Assembly: GCA_030635835.1 (NCBI GenBank)
Contig: DAOVYB010000046.1
Location: forward strand, 1 to 9,835
Length of the DNA: 9,835 nt
Direction: 5' to 3'
From: Gammaproteobacteria bacterium
GTDB lineage: Bacteria > Pseudomonadota > Gammaproteobacteria > UBA6429
The position numbers and the translations under genes were made by a program. The notes below the pieces were generated by a model that saw nothing but the letters and a program-made list of their open reading frames with translations, did not search any database and was not told the origin of the DNA. This document shows, piece after piece, positions 1 to 6,524 of the stretch; within the stretch, counting starts at the first letter, position 1, and every line of letters starts with the position of its first letter.

Positions 1-1
1 A

Positions 2-28
2 TATGAGCTTGAGAGGGGACATTTGTGA
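2..28 (+). CDS. possible 3' end of an upstream gene (fragment)
   Basis: One frame is open from the window edge and ends at TGA (26-28), giving the tail YELERGHL. The TGA overlaps the GTG start of thyA as GTGA, the usual 4-nt overlap of translationally coupled genes. In many gammaproteobacteria lgt lies just upstream of thyA, so lgt is a guess from family context only. Eight residues are too few to identify a protein, and a second frame ends at 4-6, so the overlap may be chance. Confidence 0.25.
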   Translation, partial: YELERGHL

Positions 29-819
29 AGCAGTATCTGGATTTAATGCGCCATGTCAGAGATAACGGCATAGAAAAAGAAGACCGAACCGGCACTGGCA
101 CAAAAAGCGTTTTTGGCTACCAAATGCGATTTAATCTGGCAGACGGATTCCCCGTTGTGACCACCAAAAAGCTCCACCTTCGCTCTATTATTCATGAACT
201 TTTGTGGTTCCTGAAAGGCGACACCAATATTAAATATTTGAAAGACAATAAAGTTCGAATCTGGGACGAATGGGCAGATGAAGACGGTAACCTCGGCCCG
301 GTTTATGGTTCGCAGTGGCGCTCATGGCCGACTGCAAATGGTGAACATATTGATCAAATTAGTCAGGTCATTGATCAAATTAAAAATAACCCCGATTCAC
401 GCCGCCTGATTGTCAGCGCCTGGAACGTGGGTGAAATAGAAAATATGGCGTTACCACCTTGCCACGCTTTTTTTCAGTTTTATGTAGCCGAAGGCAAACT
501 CTCGTGCCAGTTGTACCAGCGTAGTGCCGATATATTTTTAGGCGTACCTTTTAATATTGCCTCTTATGCGTTGCTGACTATGATGATTGCACAGGTGTGT
601 AATTTAGAAGTAGGTGATTTTGTGCATACCTTAGGTGATGCACATTTATATACCAATCATATGGAACAAACAGATTTACAATTAAGCCGTGATGTTTTTC
701 CATTACCAACCATGAAAATAAACCCTGAGATCAAAGACATTTTTGACTTCACCATAGATGACTTTGAACTGGTGGGTTATGAATCGCATGAACATATAAA
801 AGGCTTGGTTGCGGTTTAA
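25..819 (+). CDS. thyA: thymidylate synthase
   Basis: Converts dUMP to dTMP in the cytoplasm, using 5,10-methylene-tetrahydrofolate as carbon donor and reductant and releasing dihydrofolate, which the neighbouring folA product recycles. The 264 residues equal the E. coli ThyA length and align with it without apparent gaps. Visible motifs are DRTGTGT (20-26, with phosphate-binding Arg21), [10 protein letters not shown] (79-88), the paired DSRR arginines (126-127), nucleophile Cys146 in [27 protein letters not shown] (165-181) and HTLGDAHLY (201-209). The start is GTG at 25, supported by a GAGGGG Shine-Dalgarno at 13-18. The first ATG in frame is internal and would remove conserved N-terminal residues. 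The GTGA overlap with a possible upstream stop suggests coupling. Identification is very secure. Confidence 0.98.
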   Translation: MKQYLDLMRHVRDNGIEKEDRTGTGTKSVFGYQMRFNLADGFPVVTTKKLHLRSIIHELLWFLKGDTNIKYLKDNKVRIWDEWADEDGNLGPVYGSQWRSWPTANGEHIDQISQVIDQIKNNPDSRRLIVSAWNVGEIENMALPPCHAFFQFYVAEGKLSCQLYQRSADIFLGVPFNIASYALLTMMIAQVCNLEVGDFVHTLGDAHLYTNHMEQTDLQLSRDVFPLPTMKINPEIKDIFDFTIDDFELVGYESHEHIKGLVAV

Positions 820-833
820 TTTTAAAACATTAT

Positions 834-1011
834 TTTAACCGCCAAGGCGCAGAGAACGCCAAGAAGATCTAAAACAAAACCTTTAACCACAGAGGTCACT
901 GAGGTACACAGAGGGAAGAAAGTAAAATTATAAACTCTGTGAACCTCCGTGACCTCTGTGGTGAATTTTTTATTATTTAATCTTGGCGTTCTCTGCGCCT
1001 TGGCGGTTAAA
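834..1011. repeat. nested palindromic intergenic element
   Basis: The outer arms 834-864 and 981-1011 are perfect 31-bp reverse complements, starting TTTAACCGCCAAGGCGCAGA. Inside them a second pair, 886-913 and 935-962 (ACCACAGAGGTCAC-type), matches at 26 of 28 positions. The element fills most of the thyA-folA gap and would fold into a two-tier hairpin. Repeats of this GCCAAGGCGC / ACCACAGAGG type are, to my knowledge, scattered between genes in many environmental proteobacteria, and they yield spurious ORFs with TTEVTEVH-like peptides. One such ORF occurs here on the minus strand. It looks like a non-autonomous mobile element, though no target duplication is visible. Confidence 0.9.
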
Positions 1012-1019
1012 CTTTTTTT
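981..1019 (+). terminator. thyA: possible intrinsic terminator after thyA
   Basis: The right outer arm of the palindrome (981-1011) can pair with 834-864 and is followed at once on the plus strand by seven T (1013-1019). That is the shape of a Rho-independent terminator, although the loop is very long (about 116 nt, itself a hairpin). It might end thyA transcripts before folA. The minus-strand side has no T-run. Confidence 0.35.
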
Positions 1020-1028
1020 AGTTATATA
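1000..1028 (+). promoter_or_regulatory. folA: weak candidate folA promoter
   Basis: TTGGCG (1000-1005) lies in the right arm of the palindrome and sits 17 nt before TATATA (1023-1028). Each hexamer matches the sigma-70 consensus at four of six positions. Transcription would begin about 10 nt before the folA ATG, so the leader would be very short. The hexamers are weak and AT-rich DNA gives such matches by chance. Confidence 0.2.
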
Positions 1029-1044
1029 GGCTTTATTAAATACA

Positions 1045-1533
1045 ATGAAAATTTCGATGATTGCAGCAATGACCGAAGATCGTGTCATTGGAATAAAAAA
1101 TACCTTACCGTGGAAGTTGCCCAATGATATGAAATGGTTTCGCCAGAATACCATGGGTAAACCCATTGTGATGGGACGAAAAACATTTGAATCTTTTGGT
1201 GCCAAACCGTTACCGGGAAGAACAAACATTATTATTACCCGGGATAAGTCTTATCAGGCTGAAGATAGTATTGTTGTTTATTCGATCGACGAAGCATTAA
1301 AAGCCGCGGGTGATGTCGAAGAAGTGATGATTATTGGAGGTGCTTCTTTCTACGAACAAATGCTACCTAAAGCAGACCGTTTATATTTAACTTTTGTGCA
1401 TGCTGAATTAGAAGGTGATGCCTGGTTCCCTGAAATTGATAATAAAGACTGGAATAAGGTCGAAAAAATTAATCATAAAAGTGATGATAAAAACAGGTAT
1501 GCACATAGTTTTATTATCTTAGATAGAAAATAA
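1045..1533 (+). CDS. folA: dihydrofolate reductase
   Basis: Reduces dihydrofolate to tetrahydrofolate with NADPH in the cytoplasm, regenerating the cofactor that ThyA oxidises. It is 162 residues, against 159 in E. coli. Visible family motifs are DRVIGIKNTLPWKLPND (12-28), with the catalytic acid Asp28 matching E. coli Asp27; GKPIVMGRKTFES (38-50) and PLPGRTNIIITR (55-66), which bind NADPH and folate; IIGGASFYEQ (96-105); and RLYLT (112-116). The ATG start has only a weak AGG at 1028-1030, 14 nt upstream, so initiation is probably modest. The gene is followed without any gap by a small secreted-protein gene (TAA then ATG), so the two are probably cotranscribed. Its position, convergent with apaH, matches E. 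coli gene order. Identification is secure. Confidence 0.97.
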   Translation: MKISMIAAMTEDRVIGIKNTLPWKLPNDMKWFRQNTMGKPIVMGRKTFESFGAKPLPGRTNIIITRDKSYQAEDSIVVYSIDEALKAAGDVEEVMIIGGASFYEQMLPKADRLYLTFVHAELEGDAWFPEIDNKDWNKVEKINHKSDDKNRYAHSFIILDRK

Positions 1534-1893
1534 ATGTTGCGCTTTATTCTCAAACTTTTATTCTTTGTTTTAATTAATTTAAGTCTTTCATATACTGTTA
1601 TTGCAGAAGATAAAATACCCGATGATATACGTTACATGCTAGAAGATATGTACGGTGCAGATAAAAAAGAATGGCCATCGCCAAGATATAAAACTGATTT
1701 GAATCATGATGGCTTTGACGACTGGGTAGCCGTAAAGAAAGGCTGTAAGTTAATAAAAGACTGTCAGGCCGAAATTTTTATTTGTCGACCAGATAAACAG
1801 GGACAATGTTCTGAGTATTGTTATCTTGAAGTTAAAACATTAAAAAATGTTGAAGAAGAGATAAAAACCAGAAAGTGTGAATCAACCTGTTAA
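1534..1893 (+). CDS. small secreted Cys-rich protein, unknown function
   Basis: I do not recognise this 119-residue protein. Residues 1-24 look like a Sec signal peptide: Arg3 and Lys7, a hydrophobic stretch 8-23, and a V-I-A site before Glu25. There is no lipobox cysteine at the cut. The mature part is polar and has seven cysteines (71, 77, 84, 92, 96, 115, 119), which fits disulfide bonding in the periplasm. DLNHDGFDDW (55-64) has the D-x-N-x-D-G-x-x-D spacing of a calcium-binding loop, as in dockerin or EF-hand-like proteins. The ATG directly follows the folA stop with no separate ribosome site visible, suggesting translational coupling. Nothing in the neighbourhood points to a substrate. 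The reading frame, signal peptide and tight spacing make a real gene likely. Confidence 0.75.
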   Translation: MLRFILKLLFFVLINLSLSYTVIAEDKIPDDIRYMLEDMYGADKKEWPSPRYKTDLNHDGFDDWVAVKKGCKLIKDCQAEIFICRPDKQGQCSEYCYLEVKTLKNVEEEIKTRKCESTC

Positions 1894-1948
1894 CCCCTCT
1901 TGTCATTTCATCCTTTGATTCGTAAACGGTGCTTCCTTGCACCACTAC

Positions 1949-1969
1949 TCCCGCATGTTCTTAGCGGGA
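1949..1969. repeat. degenerate dRS3-like hairpin
   Basis: TCCCGC (1949-1954) pairs with GCGGGA (1964-1969) around the 9-nt loop ATGTTCTTA. The arms resemble the TTCCCGC/GCGGGAA core of the better-preserved pair at 1997-2086, so it is probably a third, eroded member of the same family. Confidence 0.5.
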
Positions 1970-1996
1970 ATCTAATCGTCTAAATATAAAAAAGAA

Positions 1997-2086
1997 TCGT
2001 CATACCCGTGCAAGCGGGTTTCCAGTAAGTTTTTGATCGCGTATTCCGTATTAATTTTTGGATTCCCGCCTGCGCGGGAATGACGA
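1997..2086. repeat. inverted pair of dRS3-like palindromes (MITE-like)
   Basis: Two 28-bp units, 1997-2024 and 2059-2086, lie in opposite orientation 34 nt apart. After reverse-complementing the second, 23 of 28 positions agree. Both begin TCGTCAT at the outer ends. The right unit contains ATTCCCGCCTGCGCGGGAAT (2062-2081), a perfect fit to the Neisseria dRS3 pattern ATTCCC-N8-GGGAAT. The left unit keeps the hairpin through an A-T for T-A swap (2004/2019) and a T-G wobble. The outward TCGTCAT ends make the whole 90 bp look like a small non-autonomous element. Confidence 0.8.
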
Positions 2087-2118
2087 ATTAACGGAACAGA
2101 AGTAATATATTTTAATGA

Positions 2119-2181
2119 GTAGGTTCGCCTCGTAGTGCCCCACATATTTTTTTATATTTGAGGGTATTAGGCGAACGCGGT
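2119..2181 (+). repeat. REP-like unit with insert in its loop
   Basis: GTAGGTTCG (2119-2127) and CGAACGCGGT (2172-2181) are the same ends as the compact unit at 2431-2457. GGTTCGCCT pairs with AGGCGAAC (2169-2176). Between the arms lies about 38 bp beginning CGTAGTGCCCCACATA, a segment that recurs near 8475. This looks like a hairpin element with a second repeat inside its loop. Confidence 0.6.
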
Positions 2182-2256
2182 ATAGATAAAAGAACAGCTG
2201 TTACTAAATATCTCACACCTTAATATTTTAAATATGCAGTTATGTTCTAGCACGTT

Positions 2257-2279
2257 GTCGGCTTGAAAGCCGACCTACA
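2257..2279 (-). repeat. REP-like hairpin, GTAG type
   Basis: On the minus strand this reads TGTAGGTCGGCT...AGCCGAC: a GTAG tetranucleotide followed by a perfect 7-bp stem (2257-2263 with 2268-2274) and a 4-nt loop. GTAG directly 5' of a hairpin is the hallmark of REP elements mobilised by RAYT transposases. Confidence 0.65.
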
Positions 2280-2287
2280 ATTTAGAA

Positions 2288-2317
2288 GTAGGTGGGTTCA
2301 AGGAGCACTGTAGAACC
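2288..2317 (+). repeat. REP-like hairpin, weaker unit
   Basis: GTAG (2288-2291) precedes GGTTC (2295-2299), which pairs with GAACC (2313-2317) around a 13-nt loop. It lies back to back with the unit at 2257-2279, as REP pairs often do. The stem is short, so the call is tentative. Confidence 0.4.
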
Positions 2318-2371
2318 GCTGCGCGTTTCATTCAGCACTTCTTCGCTTTGCTCAGGTCGTCCATGACGGAA

Positions 2372-2418
2372 CCAACAAAACAGTATTTGTTGGCTCCACT
2401 GCGTTTGAGCCAACCTAC
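2372..2418 (-). repeat. REP-like unit with two competing hairpins
   Basis: GTTGGCTC (2389-2396) pairs perfectly with GAGCCAAC (2407-2414), and CTAC (2415-2418) gives GTAG on the minus strand. A second perfect 8-bp stem, CCAACAAA (2372-2379) with TTTGTTGG (2386-2393), shares bases 2389-2393, so only one of the two can form at a time. Confidence 0.6.
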
Positions 2419-2430
2419 AGATTGTTTTTT

Positions 2431-2457
2431 GTAGGTTCGAATTCATTCGAACGCGGT
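2431..2457 (+). repeat. compact REP-like hairpin, GTAG type
   Basis: GTAG (2431-2434) is followed by GTTCGAA (2435-2441), loop TTCA, and TTCGAAC (2446-2452), a perfect 7-bp stem. It shares both ends with the unit at 2119-2181 and lies 12 nt from, and inverted to, the unit ending at 2418. Confidence 0.65.
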
Positions 2458-2491
2458 GCTTACAAGAGAGAAAATAATTTAATAACATTCT

Positions 2492-3331
2492 TTACTTAAT
2501 AAAATCTGCCGGATTCGCTTCAGCCGGACAATCTATACTAATATATTCAGGCACGTCGTGATCAATGCGCAAAGCCGTTAACTGCCCACCCCAAACACAA
2601 CCGGTATCCAGGGCAAAAATATTTTCCTTATTAATTTTCCCAAGCGTTGACCAGTGGCCAAATAAAATTGGATGTTCAGATGTTTTTCGTTGTGCTACAT
2701 CAAACCACGGTAGGGTATTCTCGGGATGAACGCCGGGTGCGCCATGGCTTTTAAAATTTAATGTGCCATCTGTTTCGCAATAACGCATACGGGTGAAGCT
2801 ATTACAAATAAAGCGTAAACGATCCCAGCCTTCGAGATCATCATTCCATTTTTCCGGCAGGTTACCATACATGTTAAAAATAAAATCAAGATAGTTTTCA
2901 CTGTGTAATACAGTTTCTAATTCATTGGCATATCGCTGTGCACTTTCCAGATTCCATTCAGGATAAATACCAGCATGAACCATGGTGAAATTAAGTTGAG
3001 CATCGTGATGCAATAACGGTTGTTGCCGTAACCAGTTTAATAGCTCTTCTGCATCATCTGCATTGAGCAATTCCTGCAGACTAAGGTCATTGGTTTTTTT
3101 ATGTTTCGCGGCAATGGCAAGCAGGTGCAAATCATGATTGCCGAGCACAGTGACAGCATTATTCCCTAAAGATTTAACAAAACGTAAACTGGATAAAGAA
3201 TCCGGGCCTCGATTAACGAGATCGCCAGCAAACCAAAGTTTATCTTTAGTGTTATCAAAGTTAAGTTTGTCGAGTAAGACTAACAGGGAGTCATAGCAGC
3301 CCTGTAGATCACCAATTGCATAAGTTGCCAT
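2492..3331 (-). CDS. apaH: symmetrical Ap4A hydrolase (diadenosine tetraphosphatase)
   Basis: Splits Ap4A into two ADP in the cytoplasm. The E. coli enzyme also removes Np4-type caps from RNA 5' ends. It is 279 residues, against 280 in E. coli. The metallophosphatase motifs of the PPP family appear in order: GDLQGC (7-12), FAGDLVNRGPDSL (34-46), VLGNHDLHLL (62-71), MVHAGIYPEW (117-126), FGHWSTL (224-230) and ALDTGCVWGG (240-249). The Gln of GDLQGC replaces the His of E. coli GDVHGC, but as I recall many ApaH proteins have this, so it is not a defect. The gene follows apaG after 39 nt, the usual order. No clear Shine-Dalgarno precedes the ATG, which may mean coupling or low expression. It is the last gene of the minus-strand run and its end faces the repeat-filled gap. 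Confidence 0.97.
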   Translation of the reverse strand: MATYAIGDLQGCYDSLLVLLDKLNFDNTKDKLWFAGDLVNRGPDSLSSLRFVKSLGNNAVTVLGNHDLHLLAIAAKHKKTNDLSLQELLNADDAEELLNWLRQQPLLHHDAQLNFTMVHAGIYPEWNLESAQRYANELETVLHSENYLDFIFNMYGNLPEKWNDDLEGWDRLRFICNSFTRMRYCETDGTLNFKSHGAPGVHPENTLPWFDVAQRKTSEHPILFGHWSTLGKINKENIFALDTGCVWGGQLTALRIDHDVPEYISIDCPAEANPADFIK

Positions 3332-3370
3332 AGACTAAGTGTCTAGCAAATATTCTTTGCAGGCAAGTTT

Positions 3371-3757
3371 TTAATGTAAGGTATTTGGAACTGAGAGTGT
3401 GAAAGGAGCAATGGGGGTTTCAAATTCAGTACCATCATCAGCAAGCATGTGATAAAAACCATGCATACTGCCAACCGGTGTTTTTAAAATAGTTCCACTG
3501 GTATAACGAAAACCATCGCCCGGCTTTAAATGAGGCTGTTCGCCAACAACACCATCGCCTTCAACTTCCTGAACATTACCATCAGCATCGGTGATGTACC
3601 AGTGGCGACTTAATAACTTTGCCGGAATATCACCATGATTTTCAATCGTGATGGTGTATGAGAAAACATAACGATGATCAGAAGGTTCTGATTGATCTAA
3701 AATGTAACTCGTTTGCACCTCTACACGAGTATCATAAACTGGATTTTTTTCAGACAT
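3371..3757 (-). CDS. apaG: ApaG/CorD family protein
   Basis: A small cytoplasmic protein with an immunoglobulin-like (fibronectin type III) fold, usually found beside apaH. Its biochemical role is not settled; mutants of the Salmonella homologue (corD) affect Co2+ resistance and Mg2+ efflux. It is 128 residues, against 125 in E. coli. The conserved signature is clear: YTITIENHG (34-42), PAKLLSRHWYITDADG (45-60), VEGDGVVGEQP (65-75), LKPGDGFRYTSG (77-88), TPVGSMHGFYHM (93-104) and DDGTEF (107-112). A GAAGAG Shine-Dalgarno lies about 6 nt before the ATG. The gene starts 16 nt after the comFB stop and ends 39 nt before apaH, so these genes are probably one transcript. In E. coli it directly follows rsmA; here three genes have come between. 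Confidence 0.95.
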   Translation of the reverse strand: MSEKNPVYDTRVEVQTSYILDQSEPSDHRYVFSYTITIENHGDIPAKLLSRHWYITDADGNVQEVEGDGVVGEQPHLKPGDGFRYTSGTILKTPVGSMHGFYHMLADDGTEFETPIAPFTLSVPNTLH

Positions 3758-3773
3758 AAATTCTCTTCAGGCT

Positions 3774-4067
3774 TTATTGATTAATAGTATCAGGTCTGTT
3801 TTCATGACGATGTTTTTTCACATAATCAATGGCCATGATTACGGCATCTTCAACCAGAAGAGCATTCTGTAGTTTTTCTTCAGCAGTCATATAAAAAATC
3901 ATATCAACATTGTGCCGTACATAACGTGCAGGGAGTTGATTTAGAGCAACACAGGCAATATCAGCCAGAAAACCTTCATCATGTTCCAGATCCGTCTTGT
4001 TTAAATGCTCCTGAATATCATCAAAAACAAGTTTTTCAAAGTAGTTATTAATATTGTCAAAAGCCAT
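3774..4067 (-). CDS. ComFB family protein (possible cyclic-dinucleotide receptor)
   Basis: This 97-residue protein fits the ComFB family: an N-terminal helix NNYFEKLVFDDIQEHL (7-22), the core DIACVALNQLPARYVRH (36-52), and a C-terminal helix with EDAVIMAIDYV (73-83). The family is named after comFB of the Bacillus comF operon. Cyanobacterial members have been reported to bind c-di-AMP and c-di-GMP, so a second-messenger receptor role is plausible but not shown here. The cysteine motif that I recall near the core of Bacillus ComFB is absent; only Cys39 remains. An AAGG site 8-9 nt before the ATG overlaps the stop of the preceding HExxH gene, which ends 11 nt upstream, suggesting coupled translation. 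It lies in the three-gene insert between rsmA and apaG. No competence gene is nearby, so the historical name should not be read as function. Confidence 0.8.
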   Translation of the reverse strand: MAFDNINNYFEKLVFDDIQEHLNKTDLEHDEGFLADIACVALNQLPARYVRHNVDMIFYMTAEEKLQNALLVEDAVIMAIDYVKKHRHENRPDTINQ

Positions 4068-4078
4068 TTTCCATACCT

Positions 4079-4561
4079 TTACATACGTAATTGTCCAGTC
4101 GGTACATCATTCTGATCGATAAGTTGTTCTCTTAGTAACCACTGCTGAGCATCTTCTGCATCTTCGCGAAACCAGGCAAAGGCCGAACCTAATCGAAAGG
4201 TGTATCCCCAGCTATCCATATTCTTCATTAATGTATCGGCTGAGCAGCCAGGAAGTTTAGCGGCCAGCAGAATTTGCAGGTAACAAACCGCATTTTCCTC
4301 GTCATAATCTCCCCCGGCATCCGTATTCAGCGCTGTACGGCGGGCAGAGTCCAGACAAATATAGTGACAGGCCTCGTGTAAAGCTGAATGTACTGGTGTT
4401 TCTGGCCAGACATAAAGCACGTTAGCGATTAATCCAGCCTCGGAATCACCCCAGAAACTACCGGGAATAGCCTCAGAAGTTGGGACAGTTTTGACCTCCA
4501 TATCGTAAACATGGAGTAAAGTTTGCAGCGCCTGCTCGGGTAAATCAGCCACAGTTAACAT
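4079..4561 (-). CDS. HExxH-motif protein, putative zinc metallopeptidase
   Basis: An unrecognised 160-residue soluble protein with no signal peptide or membrane helix. The main clue is VHSALHEACHYICLD (57-71), which contains HEACH (62-66), the zinc-binding HExxH of gluzincin peptidases. DYDEENAVCYLQILL (85-99) follows and offers Glu88 or Glu89 as third ligand. This HExxH...E-x-x-A/N layout recalls ImmA/IrrE (M78) peptidases, but the rest is not convincingly similar. An inactive or merely structural zinc site is possible. I chose ATG 4561 because AGAGGAAAA lies about 5 nt upstream. An alternative GTG at 4624 would overlap the preceding gene and has no comparable site. The gene begins 34 nt after the CheW-TM-LysM gene and ends 11 nt before comFB, so the three look cotranscribed. 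Confidence 0.7.
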   Translation of the reverse strand: MLTVADLPEQALQTLLHVYDMEVKTVPTSEAIPGSFWGDSEAGLIANVLYVWPETPVHSALHEACHYICLDSARRTALNTDAGGDYDEENAVCYLQILLAAKLPGCSADTLMKNMDSWGYTFRLGSAFAWFREDAEDAQQWLLREQLIDQNDVPTGQLRM

Positions 4562-4595
4562 GGATTTTCCTCTGCTAGTGTTTGAGTATAAAAAA

Positions 4596-6239
<1,644 letters not shown>

Positions 6240-6262
6240 TGTCAATCAGGGCATAAAAACAC

Positions 6263-6268
6263 ATTGTA
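6263..6268 (-). promoter_or_regulatory. weak candidate -10 box
   Basis: TACAAT on the minus strand matches the TATAAT consensus at five of six positions and lies about 24 nt before the CheW-TM-LysM ATG. No good -35 is found 16-18 nt upstream, which would fit an activator-dependent promoter or simply chance. Confidence 0.25.
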
Positions 6269-6318
6269 GAGTTAATAGCGGCCAATTGAGGATATTTTGA
6301 AGGCTATAATGTTTTGAC

Positions 6319-6334
6319 TGTGGCTAATATCACA
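6319..6334. promoter_or_regulatory. CRP-like palindrome
   Basis: On the minus strand the 16-mer reads TGTGA-TATTAG-CCACA, matching the CRP/Vfr core TGTGA-N6-TCACA at nine of ten defined positions. Its centre is about 70 nt upstream of the start point predicted from TACAAT (6263-6268), a spacing used by class I CRP promoters. Whether this organism has CRP is unknown. Confidence 0.35.
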
Positions 6335-6361
6335 GAATAAAAAGCATGAAATTGATGTGCC

Positions 6362-6497
6362 ATAATAGCGATTATTTTTAAAGGATGGTTGAGTTCTGGA
6401 AAATATAGCTTAACCTTAATTGTAGTCTGGATGCAGCAAAGTGAAATTCAGGAAATAAAATATATCCACTTCCCAGATGATATTTAATCGCTATTAT
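6362..6497. repeat. 13-bp inverted repeat with distant arms
   Basis: ATAATAGCGATTA (6362-6374) and its exact reverse complement TAATCGCTATTAT (6485-6497) lie 110 nt apart just after the rsmA 3' end. It could be a looped operator, an eroded element end or an mRNA stem. No protein site of this sequence is known to me. Confidence 0.6.
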
Positions 6498-6524
6498 TGA
6501 TGGGTATGTTTTTATTCTGGAAAC

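Larger units (their letters stand above)
1894..2491. other. gene-free convergent gap filled with hairpin repeats
   Basis: This 598-bp stretch lies between the plus-strand folA unit and the 3' end of minus-strand apaH. I see no credible gene. It holds a GGTGC/GCACC hairpin (1928-1943), dRS3-like palindromes (1949-2086) and a cluster of GTAG-preceded hairpins (2119-2457). Each is listed separately. These may also end transcription from both sides, but no classical terminator with an adjoining T-run is obvious. Confidence 0.85.
6240..6524. other. intergenic gap before the CheW-TM-LysM gene
   Basis: This 285-bp AT-rich gap lies between the end of rsmA and the start of the CheW-TM-LysM gene, both on the minus strand. 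I see no gene in it. It contains a CRP-like palindrome (6319-6334), a possible -10 box and a 13-bp inverted repeat with widely spaced arms. As the only sizeable gap in the minus-strand run from pdxA to apaH, it is the likely place for a promoter serving the five downstream genes. Confidence 0.7.

Noticed and set aside
822..1229. 135-codon minus-strand frame across the thyA-folA gap and folA
   Set aside because: It translates the nested palindrome (TTEVTEVH-like peptide) and then runs antisense through folA; a repeat by-product, not a gene.
1928..2457. Possible CRISPR array in the repeat-rich gap
   Set aside because: The repeats differ in sequence, alternate in orientation and lack regular spacers.
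2282..2488. 68-codon minus-strand frame after apaH
   Set aside because: It lies wholly within the REP-like hairpin cluster and has no ribosome site or recognisable protein features.
2498..3331. ApaH GDLQGC instead of GDVHGC as a lost metal ligand
   Set aside because: As I recall, Gln at this place is common among ApaH proteins, and all other metallophosphatase motifs are intact.
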